Below are positions 32,887 through 41,766 of a DNA stretch of 64,000 nt, in pieces. Position 1 is the stretch's first letter, and every line of letters begins with the position of its first letter. This stretch comes from Deltaproteobacteria bacterium. GTDB taxonomy: Bacteria > Myxococcota_A > UBA9160 > UBA6930. The notes beneath the pieces were generated by a model. That model made no database searches and was not told the origin of the DNA. It saw only the letters and a program-made list of their open reading frames with translations. The DNA is taken from assembly GCA_029261795.1 (NCBI GenBank), contig JAJDAP010000033.1, positions 51,978 through 115,977 of the forward strand, in the 5' to 3' direction. A program made the position numbers and the translations under genes.

Positions 32887-33453
32887 ATGATCTGGCTCGC
32901 GCTCGGTGTTCTCTTGTGGGGTTGCGCCCATCTGTTTCCGAGCGCCGCGGTGCCGACCCGCTCGCGCCTCATCGAACGGCTCGGTGAGAAGAACTACCAG
33001 GGCGCCTTCGCGCTGACGATCGTCCTTTCCGTCGTCCTGATGGTGGTCGGCTGGCGCTCGTCCCTGGCGAGCGCCAGCTACGGGCCTCCCAGCTGGGGCG
33101 CTGGCGCTGCCTTGCCACTCGTCTTCGTCGCACTGTTCCTGTTCGCGGCCTCGGGAGCCGGCTCCAACATCAACCGCTTGATACGCCACCCCCAGTTGAC
33201 CGGCGTCGCGGTCTGGGCCGGTTCGCATCTGCTCTCCAACGGCGACAACCGCTCGTTGCTCCTCTTCGGGGGGCTCGGGTCGTGGGCCATCGTGGCCATG
33301 CTGTTCATCAACCGACGCGACGGCTCCTGGAATCGCCCCGAGCCGCAGCCGATGCTGGCTGAGTGGAAGCCCCTCGTGGGCGCAGCGGTGGCCTTCGCCC
33401 TGCTCGTCTTCGCGCATCCCTACATCGCTGGCGTACCGGCGATGCTGCGCTGA
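32887..33453 (+). CDS. NnrU-family membrane protein
   Basis: 188 residues, six or so membrane helices. It starts MIWLALGVLLWGCAHLFPSA and has RSRLIERLGEKNYQGAFALT, GAGSNINRLIRHPQLTGVAV and WAGSHLLSNGDNRSLLLFGG, all characteristic of NnrU, a relative of MAPEG/isoprenylcysteine methyltransferase-like membrane proteins that is linked with nitric-oxide metabolism and carotenoid (Z-ISO) isomerase relatives. ATG 32887 follows GGAGGAG. Its biochemical role in this organism is uncertain. Confidence 0.75.
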   Translation: MIWLALGVLLWGCAHLFPSAAVPTRSRLIERLGEKNYQGAFALTIVLSVVLMVVGWRSSLASASYGPPSWGAGAALPLVFVALFLFAASGAGSNINRLIRHPQLTGVAVWAGSHLLSNGDNRSLLLFGGLGSWAIVAMLFINRRDGSWNRPEPQPMLAEWKPLVGAAVAFALLVFAHPYIAGVPAMLR

Positions 33454-33661
33454 TGGCCGGACCAGACGCCGAACCAGCCCCGCGAAGCTTCGAGATCGCC
33501 GAGTTCGGGCCGGGGAGAGGCATCCTCGCCTTCACCTGCGTCCACTATACGGATACGGACCGCGGGGTCTACGAAGAGACCGCCCAGGCGTTCTTCGTTC
33601 GCTCCTGGCCATCTTCAACGGGCACCTCGACTTCAGCATGAGCGCGGCCGAGAAACGCTAG
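33453..33661 (+). pseudogene. Decayed short gene after nnrU-like gene
   Basis: From ATG 33453, which overlaps the preceding stop, the frame reads MAGPDAEPAPRSFEIAEFGP through VHYTDTDRGVYEETAQAFFV and then becomes serine/threonine-rich before a stop at 33641. In another frame the same bases give LLAIFNGHLDFSMSAAEKR and then a stop at 33661, which looks more protein-like. This suggests a frameshift near 33600 and a truncated gene. The family is not recognised. Confidence 0.35.
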
Positions 33662-33683
33662 GCGCACTGCGCGATCCGGGCTG

Positions 33684-34283
33684 CTACGCGGGCCGTAGGA
33701 TCAGTCGCACTGTCCGGCCCATGATCTCCTTGGCCTTCTCGAGCTCGAGCCGCCCCGATGTCAGCGCGATCATGAGGGAGAAGAAGAGGTGGCCGAGGAT
33801 CTCTGCCAGCTCTTCGCGATCCTCCTGGTCCTCGCTTCCCAACGCCGTATCGAGATAGGGGAGCAGGATCGTCTCCCGCCAGTACTCGGGATCGTTGGTG
33901 GCGGGATCGTTCGAGGTAACGGCGGCAATTCCGGCCGCGGAGAGGTTCAGGTCCGCCGCCGCGGCCTCGAGCATGCGGTGGAAGACGCCCTCGACGCGCT
34001 CCAGCTTGGAGCTACCCGGAGGCGGAGTCGCCGTCAGATCCTCCACCACCTCGCGACTCACCGCGGCATGGACCTCGGCGATCAGATGATCCTTCGAAGA
34101 GAAGTATCGATAGACGGTCGCCAGTCCGACACCGGCCCGGTCGGCGACATCACGAATCGTGACGGCGCCATAACCCCCCTCCGATGCCAGCTGCCGGGCT
34201 GCCTCGCGGAGCCGGTCGCGGCGCTCGGTTTGCGGGGGCGTCAGGCGTCTCGCGAGCCTGAGGGTGGTCGCGTCGGTGGTCAT
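33684..34283 (-). CDS. TetR-family regulator divergent from the amidohydrolase
   Basis: 199 residues. HTH: RDRLREAARQLASEGGYGAV then TIRDVADRAGVGLATVYRYF followed by SSKDHLIAEV, similar to KstR-like steroid/lipid regulators, and a helical effector domain. Divergent from the amidohydrolase gene at 34410 with an 18-bp perfect palindrome between them (34339-34356). Likely represses both its own gene and the amidohydrolase, released by a CoA-ester or related metabolite (inference from family). Confidence 0.8.
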   Translation of the reverse strand: MTTDATTLRLARRLTPPQTERRDRLREAARQLASEGGYGAVTIRDVADRAGVGLATVYRYFSSKDHLIAEVHAAVSREVVEDLTATPPPGSSKLERVEGVFHRMLEAAAADLNLSAAGIAAVTSNDPATNDPEYWRETILLPYLDTALGSEDQEDREELAEILGHLFFSLMIALTSGRLELEKAKEIMGRTVRLILRPA

Positions 34284-34338
34284 CTCTCTCCTGGGTCGAG
34301 TCGGGGCTCAGCCTAGTAGATCAAGTAGCGAAACGCAT

Positions 34339-34356
34339 ACGATAACATGTTATCGT
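34339..34356. promoter_or_regulatory. 18-bp perfect palindromic operator
   Basis: ACGATAACATGTTATCGT is a perfect palindrome in the 126-bp divergent gap between the TetR gene (start 34283) and the amidohydrolase (start 34410). It is markedly A/T-rich for this genome, so it probably overlaps promoter elements and serves as the TetR binding site. Confidence 0.65.
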
Positions 34357-34409
34357 TTCGGCCTGAATCCGGCCTGCTCCGAGCGGGCCAATGATGGGGA
34401 GAGCGAGCG

Positions 34410-36110
34410 ATGACCCATGACGTAGTGATCCGAGGGGGCCTGGTCGTCGACGGTACCGGGAGCGAGCCCCGGACGGCCGACGTGGCGATCGTGGGCGACC
34501 GCATCGTCGAAGTCGGCGATGTGGAAGAAGAGGGCAAGCAGACCATCGACGCCCGGGGCAAGCTGGTCTCGCCGGGATTCATCGACATCCATGCCCATAT
34601 GGACGCCCAGGTGATGTGGGATCCGATCGCGTCTTCTCCCTGCTGGCATGGCATCACCACCATGCTGAACGGCAACTGTGGCCTGAGCCTGGCACCGGCG
34701 GCGCCGGAGCGTCTCGGGTTCCTCGTCAAACTGCTCGAGTCCGTGGAAGACATTCCGGCGAAGGCGATCCTGGCAGGAAGCCGTTTCGCCGGGGGGAGCT
34801 TCGGCGACTACCTCGACACCATCGAAGCGCTGCCGACCGGCATCAACATCGCCTCGCTCGTCGGCCACACCGCCGTGCGTTTCGAGGCCATGGGCGAGCG
34901 CAGCATGGAGCCCGGGGCCGAGCCGAGCGCGGAAGAACTCGATGCTATGCGTGCGCTCGTTTCAGAGGCGATGAACGCCGGCGCCTTCGGCTTCTCGACC
35001 TCGCGCTCCCTGCTCCACACCACGCCAGACGGCCGCCACGTGCCCGGCACCTTCGCCGGGCTCGGCGAGTTGATGGCCATGGGCAAGGTCCTGGAAGAGG
35101 CGGGACACGGCGTCTACGGATGGGTCGCCCCGGTCGAATCGGGCGATCCCGAGCCGCATCACCGGGACATCGAGATGATGCGAACCATCTCGCTCGAGAC
35201 CGGCTGCCCGTTCACCTTCGCCGTCATCCAGAATCGCGAGAACCCGCAGCTGTGCAATGACTTGATGAAGCAGATCGAAGAGGCGAACGCCGGCGGGGCA
35301 CGGCTTTCTCCACAGACCGAGGTGCGCTCGGTCGGCGTGGTGATCGGGCTGCCCAACGTGACCCCGTTCGGCCAGAGCCTCGCGTGGCTGGCGCTCGAGG
35401 GCCTCACGATGGACGAGCGCCTGGCAGCCCTGCGAGATCCCGAGCGCAGGGCAGAGCTCGTGCGCGACGGCAACGAGAGTTCCAGTGAGGCGCAGCTCTC
35501 GATGATCTATCAGCTCGTCATCGAGGACGGCGATGCGCGCTACGACTTCAGCGAAGAGAACAGCCTCTGGGCGATCGCCCAGCGACTCGGCGTGAGCCCA
35601 GCGGACGCCTTCATCGATATCGTCCTCGAAGCCGAGGGGAAGGCGTACTTCATCTTCCCATTCGCGAACCACGACATCGACGTCGTGGGCGAGCTGCTCT
35701 CCGATCGCAACATGCTGCTCGGGCTCGCCGACTCGGGCGCCCACGTGGGCCAGATCTGCGACACGAGCTTCTCGACCTACTTCCTGCGCTACTGGATTGG
35801 CGAGCGGAAGCTGATGCCATTGGAAGCGGGAATCCGGAAGCTCACCTCCGAACCGGCGGAATTCCTGGGACTCGAAGATCGCGGAGTCCTGCGACCCGGT
35901 GCCTTCGCGGACGTGAACATCATCGATCTCGACGGCTTGCGCGTTCACGCGCCCGAGTTCGTGCACGACCTGCCGGCCGGAGCGGCGCGCTTCATTCAGC
36001 GCGCTTCGGGCTACGACTACACGCTAGTCAACGGCGAAGTATTCATGAAGGACGGCGTCCACCAGGGACCGTACGCCGGACGCGTGCTGCGCAGCGTCTC
36101 CGGAGAGTGA
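34410..36110 (+). CDS. D-aminoacylase-like amidohydrolase
   Basis: 566 residues. N-terminal beta domain MTHDVVIRGGLVVDGTGSEP, then the metal-dependent TIM barrel with HxH in FIDIHAHMDAQVMWDP, GITTMLNGNCGLSLAPAAPE, and later LLGLADSGAHVGQICDTSFS; C-terminal beta part (GAFADVNIIDLDGLRVHAPE). This is the N-acyl-D-amino-acid deacylase family; the long actinobacterial-type members beside P450s often act on unknown amides. Substrate not decidable. It starts 24 bp after a GGGGAGAGCGAG ribosome region and is regulated, by position, from the palindrome at 34339. Confidence 0.8.
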   Translation: MTHDVVIRGGLVVDGTGSEPRTADVAIVGDRIVEVGDVEEEGKQTIDARGKLVSPGFIDIHAHMDAQVMWDPIASSPCWHGITTMLNGNCGLSLAPAAPERLGFLVKLLESVEDIPAKAILAGSRFAGGSFGDYLDTIEALPTGINIASLVGHTAVRFEAMGERSMEPGAEPSAEELDAMRALVSEAMNAGAFGFSTSRSLLHTTPDGRHVPGTFAGLGELMAMGKVLEEAGHGVYGWVAPVESGDPEPHHRDIEMMRTISLETGCPFTFAVIQNRENPQLCNDLMKQIEEANAGGARLSPQTEVRSVGVVIGLPNVTPFGQSLAWLALEGLTMDERLAALRDPERRAELVRDGNESSSEAQLSMIYQLVIEDGDARYDFSEENSLWAIAQRLGVSPADAFIDIVLEAEGKAYFIFPFANHDIDVVGELLSDRNMLLGLADSGAHVGQICDTSFSTYFLRYWIGERKLMPLEAGIRKLTSEPAEFLGLEDRGVLRPGAFADVNIIDLDGLRVHAPEFVHDLPAGAARFIQRASGYDYTLVNGEVFMKDGVHQGPYAGRVLRSVSGE

Positions 36111-36160
36111 CGAACAGGGAACGAGCGTCCGTCGCCTGACATCCAGTCCCCGGCGCCGAC

Positions 36161-37708
36161 TCAGGGCTTGTTGAGCCACTCCTCCAGGAGGTGGTGGAAG
36201 TGCCGCGGCTTCGTCTCTCCGTAGTCGGCAAAGATCACGTGGTCCTGCTTCATGGTCTTCAGCCCGCTCTGCACCCGGGGCATGTTGTAGACGTCCTGGT
36301 TGAACACCTTCGCCAACATTCCGAGTTCGGGGGCTTCCACCCAGTCGTCGTCGGGGCCGAGCCAGTGGATGGGCGCCGCGGCGGGGCGAGGTTCGCCGAC
36401 GGGCGCCGGCGCGAAGTACATGCACTCGTGGATGCACTCCTCCGGGTTGTCGCCGTAGGGACGGAAGCGGTAGACGATCTGGTTGAACGAGCCCCAGGGA
36501 TGGAAGTTCGGGAAGAGCGTCAGATAGATCGAGTCGACCAGTTCGGCGTCACTGACGTCGTCCATGCAGTCACCCAGGATCGCGCGGAAGGCCTCGCGGC
36601 TGGGCGCCGCCATGGCCGCCCGCAGGTTCGGGGCTCCGCCGAGGTCTCCGCCTTCGGGGGTCGGCACCTCCTCTGCACCCGCGAGCTGTTTGCCCCCGAT
36701 CCAATCGCACATGTTCGGGTCGACCTGACCCAGGTCCCCCTCGATCCGGTAGCCCTCGTCGGTGAAGAGTCCCTCACGACCATCCGTGGTGGTGACCCGC
36801 ACGCAACCTTCCTTGACCCGCTCGTAGATCGCGCCGCTCAGGGGATGGCGCAGCTTCGTGTAGAAGCGGCCGTCCGCAAGGGCGGGCTGGCTCGGTATGC
36901 CAGCGAGATGCGGGCTCGGGGTGCCATTGGGGGACAGCGCGCGCGAGTAGTTGCCGAAGACGTCGTACTTCGAATTCGCGTCGCCGATGCCTCCCAGGAT
37001 GGTCGGATGCGTGGCGATCACATGATAGGCCTCGGAGAACGCCTCCTGCGCCACCTTCCAGTTGCAGCGCAGGATCTTGGCGACGTGGGCCTGCTTGTAG
37101 CGCCGCTCATAGGGCAGGAGCGTGAACTGCTCGGACAGATCACCCAGGAAATCCTCGAGAGGGCCCGCGTTCTCGTCCGGATTGATGAACAGGAAGCCGC
37201 CCCAGCGCCCGAGCTTCACCTCCGGTAGCCCGTACTCGGCTTCGGTAACGGACGGGAAATCCCAGTGGCAGGGGACCTCCCTCAGCGAGCCATCGAGGTT
37301 CCAGGCCCAACCGTGAAAGGCGCAGCGAAGCTCGCGGGCCCACTTTCCGTGGGTCTCGCGCAGCAGCCGTCCGCGGTGCAGGCAGGCGTTGTGGAATGCC
37401 TTGAACTCGTCCGGCCCGGATCGGACCACGAGGAAGGAGAGGTGGGCGATCTCGTAGACGTGGTAGTCCCCGACGTCGGGGATGTCGTCCTCGTGGCACG
37501 CCATCTGCCAGACGCGCTTCCAGACCTTTTCGACCTCGAGATCGTGGAACTCCTTCGAGAAGTAGCGCTCCACGGGGACCCGGGTCGGGCCTGGCTCCAT
37601 CGGCGATTCGACCCGCATGATGTCGCGTACCGGATGACTGTCGGCGTCGAGCAGTTCCAGGTAGGAGATTCCCGCCGAGCGGGCCTTTCCAGTGGTGGTC
37701 TCGGTCAT
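36161..37708 (-). CDS. Rieske aromatic-ring/sterol-type oxygenase alpha subunit
   Basis: 515 residues. Rieske [2Fe-2S] ligands: NACLHRGRLLRE (CxH) and LRCAFHGWAWNLDG (CxxH). The catalytic mononuclear iron region is visible as QEAFSEAYHVIATHPTILGG, with the third (acidic) ligand further on. A large C-terminal domain (MYFAPAPVGEPR...) matches RHO-type monooxygenase/dioxygenase alpha subunits acting on bulky hydrophobic substrates. A partner ferredoxin/reductase is absent from the window. Follows the P450 gene at 37736 with 27 bp between, in one operon. Confidence 0.8.
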   Translation of the reverse strand: MTETTTGKARSAGISYLELLDADSHPVRDIMRVESPMEPGPTRVPVERYFSKEFHDLEVEKVWKRVWQMACHEDDIPDVGDYHVYEIAHLSFLVVRSGPDEFKAFHNACLHRGRLLRETHGKWARELRCAFHGWAWNLDGSLREVPCHWDFPSVTEAEYGLPEVKLGRWGGFLFINPDENAGPLEDFLGDLSEQFTLLPYERRYKQAHVAKILRCNWKVAQEAFSEAYHVIATHPTILGGIGDANSKYDVFGNYSRALSPNGTPSPHLAGIPSQPALADGRFYTKLRHPLSGAIYERVKEGCVRVTTTDGREGLFTDEGYRIEGDLGQVDPNMCDWIGGKQLAGAEEVPTPEGGDLGGAPNLRAAMAAPSREAFRAILGDCMDDVSDAELVDSIYLTLFPNFHPWGSFNQIVYRFRPYGDNPEECIHECMYFAPAPVGEPRPAAAPIHWLGPDDDWVEAPELGMLAKVFNQDVYNMPRVQSGLKTMKQDHVIFADYGETKPRHFHHLLEEWLNKP

Positions 37709-37735
37709 GGTGTCTCTCCGTTTGTTAGGTCCGGT

Positions 37736-38992
37736 TCACGCGCCTCGGCGGGTGACCTCGATCTCGAGTTCCTTCAGGCCCCGCAGGATGAAGCTCGGCT
37801 CGTACTCGAGCGTCGTGCCCGGCGCGAAGGCAGGCGCCTCGATGCGCCGCGCGAGTTCCTCGAAGAGGACGCGGATCTCGAGTCGCGCCAGGGGGGCACC
37901 GATGCAGAAGTGGGCTCCCCGACCGAAGGCAACGGTGTCGTTCAGGTTGGCGCGAGTGGGATCGAAGCGGTCCGGATCGGGGAAGACCCGCTCGTCGCGG
38001 TTCGCCGAGCTGAACATCACCCACAGCATCGAGCCCTTGGGGATCTGGGTTCCCGCGACCTCGGAATCCTCGGTGCAGATGCGGAAGAGCCCCTGGTTCG
38101 GACTGGCGAGACGCAGTGCCTCCTCGGCCATGGCCGGAATCGTCGAGGGATCCTCCTGGATGCGCTTCCACTGCTCCGGGTTCTGGATGAGCAGCTTCAG
38201 GATCTCGGTGATGCCCTTCGTGGTCGCCTCGTTGCCCGCGACGATCAGCTGCTGGAGGATGCTCAGCATCTCCGGGGTATCGAGCTTGCGGGCCTCGCCC
38301 TGCCCGTCATCGAAATCGGCGTCGATCAGCTCGGTCAAGAAGTCGTCCTGCGCACTCTGGCGACGGTCATCCAGCAGGGAAGCCAGATAGCCATGCATCT
38401 CGACCACGCCCCTGGCAGCTTCGAGGCCACGCTCCTTCGTGATCTTCACACCGATCGAAGCGACCGAATCGTCGGACCAGCGCTTCACGTCATGCTCCCG
38501 GTCGAGCGGGATCGAAAGCATCTGCGCGATCACGCGCACGGGGAACGGGATCGACAGCTGGCGCATGAAGTCGACACGCCCGCTTGCGGGCCACGCGTCG
38601 ATCAGCTCGATTGCTAGTTCGCGGATGCCCGGCTCGAGGGCGAGGATCCGTTTCGTGGAGAAGGCTCGACCGACCGCCTTCCGATACCGGGTCTGGAGCG
38701 GGGGATCGAGGGTCAACATCGTGCTGACGGCGGGATAGCCCTCGGCGAAGATCCCCTTCAGCTCCTCCTCGCCACCCGGGACCGGCGCGGGGCCAGCGGT
38801 GTTGCCCCACTGCGACGAGAAGCGGTTCGGCTGCTCCAGGACCTCGAGCACGGCATCGTGACGCGAGACGAAGTACATGCCGTTCGGGCCCAGGTAGACG
38901 GGCGCCTCCTCCCGCAGGGCCTGGTAGTACGGGAAGGGATCCTGCTGAGCGGTCGGATCCATGGGGTCATATCCATCTAGCAGCGTGTTCAA
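37736..38992 (-). CDS. Cytochrome P450 (second)
   Basis: 418 residues from a TTG at 38992, chosen because AGGAGG lies five bases upstream; the longer frame to 39097 has no such site. I-helix AGNEATTKGITEILK, K-helix EEALRLASPNQGLF, and haem loop VAFGRGAHFCIGAPLARLEI with the cysteine thiolate are intact. It forms an operon with the Rieske oxygenase and is preceded by a repeated TTTAAC/GTTAAA-type site. Function in hydroxylation of a lipid or steroid substrate is inferred. Confidence 0.85.
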   Translation of the reverse strand: MNTLLDGYDPMDPTAQQDPFPYYQALREEAPVYLGPNGMYFVSRHDAVLEVLEQPNRFSSQWGNTAGPAPVPGGEEELKGIFAEGYPAVSTMLTLDPPLQTRYRKAVGRAFSTKRILALEPGIRELAIELIDAWPASGRVDFMRQLSIPFPVRVIAQMLSIPLDREHDVKRWSDDSVASIGVKITKERGLEAARGVVEMHGYLASLLDDRRQSAQDDFLTELIDADFDDGQGEARKLDTPEMLSILQQLIVAGNEATTKGITEILKLLIQNPEQWKRIQEDPSTIPAMAEEALRLASPNQGLFRICTEDSEVAGTQIPKGSMLWVMFSSANRDERVFPDPDRFDPTRANLNDTVAFGRGAHFCIGAPLARLEIRVLFEELARRIEAPAFAPGTTLEYEPSFILRGLKELEIEVTRRGA

Positions 38993-39017
38993 GGTGGCCT
39001 CCTTTTTGGGGCCCGAT

Positions 39018-39051
39018 TTTAACACGTTAAATCTTCTAGAACACGTTAAAT
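39018..39051. promoter_or_regulatory. Repeated half-palindromic operator upstream of P450/Rieske operon
   Basis: TTTAAC-AC-GTTAAA (39018-39031) is an inverted repeat with a two-base spacer, and AACACGTTAAAT occurs twice, at 39021-39032 and 39040-39051, 19 bp apart. The pair lies 26-59 bp ahead of the P450 start. Two helical turns of spacing suggest a regulator binding as tandem dimers. No TetR gene is immediately adjacent, so the regulator may be one of those elsewhere in the window. Confidence 0.5.
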
Positions 39052-39205
39052 GCTGGCCCCAGGGCTGATCGGGCGCGCCTGGTGCGAGGCTGCGCACGAG
39101 CCGGGCCGGATTCGGACCCGGGTCCCAGCACCGCTACCCGGAGACCTCTCGATCGATCGCACACGACCCCGCAGTCCCCGTCCCAGCTTGCGGATTCGGG
39201 CGTTT

Positions 39206-40006
39206 TCAGCGCGTAGACCTGCGCCCGACGAAACCGCCGACGGTACGTACGAGCCAGCGCGGGTAGAGCTGCACGGCACTCGCGACCAACCGGTTGGGGA
39301 GGCCCGGCACGACGACCGCGTGGCCAGCGACGCAGGCCTCGTATCCCTGCCGCGCCACGTCTTCGACTCTCGAGAGGAAGGGTCCGGGGACGTTCTGGAC
39401 GATGTCGTGCTCGTCGTGTGCGCGCTCGTACATGTCGGTTCTCGTGATTCCCGGGCAAAGAGCCGTGACCGTCACACCCGTACCCTTCAGCTCCTCGGAA
39501 AGCGACTCGGAGAGCGAAAGTACGAAGGCCTTGCTCGCTGCGTAGAGGGCCATCGAGGGCACGGGTTGGAATGACGAGGTCGAGGCGACGTTCAGGATGC
39601 GCCCGCGTCCACGTTCGATCATCGAGGGCAGCAGACGACGGGTCAGCGACGCCAGGACCACGACATTCAGCTGTAGAAGGCGCTCGTGCTTGGCAACATC
39701 GAGGTCGGCGAAGCCGCCCATGTCCATGAGTCCGGCATTGTTCACCAGGATGTCGACTTCCAGGTCCTGCTCCTCGAGCACATGGACCAGGGCCGCCGAA
39801 GCGTCGGGGACGAGCAGGTCGGCAGGCAGGACCGTGGCCCGAACGCCGTGCTCCCGTCGGACTCGCTCAGCCAGCGCCTCGAGCTCGGCCTTGCGCCGCG
39901 CAACGAGGATCACATCGAAGCCGTGGGTGGCGAACACCTGCGCCAACTCCAAGCCGATGCCGCTGGAGGCTCCAGTGACGAGGACGGTCTCGGGGGCCTG
40001 GGCCAT
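39206..40006 (-). CDS. Short-chain dehydrogenase/reductase
   Basis: 266 residues from ATG 40006. Rossmann cofactor loop VLVTGASSGIGLELAQVFAT (TGxxxGIG), NAG motif VDILVNNAGLMDMGGF, catalytic serine in NVASTSSFQPVPS and YxxxK in ALYAASKAFVLS; C-terminal PGITRTDMYERAHDE. A classical SDR, NAD(P)-dependent, with basic residues (ARRKAE) after the second strand favouring NADP. The C-terminal ~40 residues (LPNRLVASAVQLYPRWLVRT) are membrane-associating in related proteins. Same direction as the P450/Rieske operon, with the operator region between them. Confidence 0.8.
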   Translation of the reverse strand: MAQAPETVLVTGASSGIGLELAQVFATHGFDVILVARRKAELEALAERVRREHGVRATVLPADLLVPDASAALVHVLEEQDLEVDILVNNAGLMDMGGFADLDVAKHERLLQLNVVVLASLTRRLLPSMIERGRGRILNVASTSSFQPVPSMALYAASKAFVLSLSESLSEELKGTGVTVTALCPGITRTDMYERAHDEHDIVQNVPGPFLSRVEDVARQGYEACVAGHAVVVPGLPNRLVASAVQLYPRWLVRTVGGFVGRRSTR

Positions 40007-40039
40007 GTCAACCGCTCCGAAGATGGATGGGATCACCCT

Positions 40040-40338
40040 ACCACGGAGTGGCGGCATCATGGACTCGGCTCCCGAGGCGCCGGGGTCGCGCGCATCGCGC
40101 CTCACATCGAAGCGGTCCGGCTCGGTGTAGTGCCTCTCGTCGCGATGCCTGGAAGTCTCTGGCCCGCCTTCAGGTATCGGGGTCTGAAGACGTCACCCTT
40201 CACGGGGGACCCGTCGCTCCAAAAGCTGATGACCTGGTGATCCAGCGGGACATCCGCGGCGAATGCCGGAGCAACCAGCAGCAAGATCGCGCCAACCGCG
40301 CCGATCAGGTTGGGGAACAGGGGCTCCAGGATTCTCAT
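40040..40338 (-). pseudogene. Truncated alpha/beta-hydrolase joined to a P450 fragment
   Basis: From ATG 40338 the frame gives a signal peptide (LIGAVGAILLLVAPAFAADV) and the start of a hydrolase (ISFWSDGSPVKGDVFRPRYL then KAGQRLPGIA), which in intact relatives continues LCHGWGG. Here it breaks at about 40145. In a different frame the sequence then reads RDERHYTEPDRFDVRRDARD, which is the P450 segment just before the haem loop. The hydrolase frame stops at 40102. Two unrelated genes have therefore been joined by a deletion, and neither is functional. Confidence 0.55.
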
Positions 40339-40443
40339 CGTCGACTCTCCAGTCTCGGCAAGAGGGCCCGGGCCTACCATCGCCCTTTGCCAAGCGGCTT
40401 CTTCTATAGTCTCGTGGACAAGGGGAGGGCGTAGGACCGGGCC

Positions 40444-41766
40444 ATGGCGAAGCGTGTGCGGCTGCGAACCTTCTTCAACAGCGTCGACGAGTCGCTGCAC
40501 CTGCTCGACGAGGCCGAGCCGACCCAGCCCTTGAGCATCCAGTTCGAGCTGCGAGCGCCGGGCGCACTCGACGAGGGGCGCCTGCGGGCCGCGGTTGTCG
40601 CTGCCTGCGCGCTTCATCCGATGGCCCGGGCTCGGCAGGTGCCGTGGAAGGCTAGCCAAGCGCGCTACGAGTGGGAGATCACCGAGGGCCTCGACCTCGA
40701 TCCGGTCCGGGTCGTCGCAGCCGGCGATGACGAAGCCGTCCATACCGCGCGCGCGGAGCTGCAGAGCCGTTGCGTCTCCCTGGCGGAATCGCCGCCCTTC
40801 CGCGTTTGCCTCGTCCACCACCCGGCCGGCGACTTCGTCATGCTGAACATGAACCACTCGGCGAGCGACGGCGTCGGCACGCTCCGGCTGATGCGCTCGA
40901 TCGTCCGGGCCTACGCTGGCGACCCCGACCCGATCCCGGCGGTCGATCCCCTCGCCGTGCGCGACCTGGACGTGGAGCTGGCACCGGCGACGCTGGAGGA
41001 TCGCCTGCGCGGCTGGCGTGGGATGATCGACTCGTGGAGCAAAGCGGCCTCCCCGCCCGCGCGCCTGTCACCCGATGGCGGCGGCGACCTCACCGGCTTC
41101 GGCTTTCATCACCTCACGCTCTCCACTGAGCGGACGGCATCGCTCGACCCAAAGCGCTATGCCGCGGCCACCGTCAACGATCTCCTGCTCGCGGCCCTGG
41201 CACGCGCGGTCGAGAGCTGGAACGCGGACCACGGTGCACCGTGCCAGCGCGTTGGGCTGATGATGCCCGTGAACGTCCGCCCACGGGACCGCTGGTACGA
41301 AGTCGTCGGCAACTTCGCCGGCGACGTCACGATCAGCACGACGATGAAGGAGAGGGCCGATCGCGCGGCGCTCCTCACCGCAATCGCGGAGCAGACGCGG
41401 CAGGCCAAGGACGACGGCACGGCGTCCGCCGTGCTGGCGCTCCTCGGCGGCCGGGCAAGCGTGCCGATCGGAGTGAAGCAAGCCCTGACGGCCTTGCTCA
41501 CGCCCTCCACCGAGCGCTACGCCAACAGTGCCGTGCTCTCCAATGTAGGCCGCGTGGACGAGCCGATGTCCTTCGGTGACGACGGGGAAGCGAGCGAACT
41601 CTGGTTCTCCCCGCCGGTCCGCGCGCCGATGGGCATCGCGCTCGGGGCCGCGTCCTACGGGGGGCGTCTCCACCTGGCGTTCCGCTACGGCCACGCTTCG
41701 CTCAGCGCCGCGGCCGTCGAGCGCTTCGCGGGCAGCTATCTGGAAGCGCTCGACGAGCTCGGATGA
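40444..41766 (+). CDS. Condensation-domain/PapA-like acyltransferase with altered motif
   Basis: 440 residues of the chloramphenicol-acetyltransferase/condensation superfamily (WES-DGAT and PapA relatives): DESLHLLDEAEPTQPLSIQF, MNMNH-type LNMNHSASDGVGTLRL, TVNDLLLAALARAVESWNAD, RVGLMMPVNVRPRDRWYEVV, and the C-terminal NVGRVDEPMSFGDDGE. The catalytic HHxxxDG reads NHSASDG: the second histidine and DG are kept, the first is asparagine. It may still transfer an acyl group to a hydroxyl acceptor. Ends inside the convergent CPBP gene (31-bp overlap). Confidence 0.65.
   Translation: MAKRVRLRTFFNSVDESLHLLDEAEPTQPLSIQFELRAPGALDEGRLRAAVVAACALHPMARARQVPWKASQARYEWEITEGLDLDPVRVVAAGDDEAVHTARAELQSRCVSLAESPPFRVCLVHHPAGDFVMLNMNHSASDGVGTLRLMRSIVRAYAGDPDPIPAVDPLAVRDLDVELAPATLEDRLRGWRGMIDSWSKAASPPARLSPDGGGDLTGFGFHHLTLSTERTASLDPKRYAAATVNDLLLAALARAVESWNADHGAPCQRVGLMMPVNVRPRDRWYEVVGNFAGDVTISTTMKERADRAALLTAIAEQTRQAKDDGTASAVLALLGGRASVPIGVKQALTALLTPSTERYANSAVLSNVGRVDEPMSFGDDGEASELWFSPPVRAPMGIALGAASYGGRLHLAFRYGHASLSAAAVERFAGSYLEALDELG

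Noticed and set aside
30731..32890. 719-residue plus-strand frame
   Set aside because: Antisense to the P450 and TetR genes, both of which have clear catalytic and DNA-binding motifs on the minus strand.
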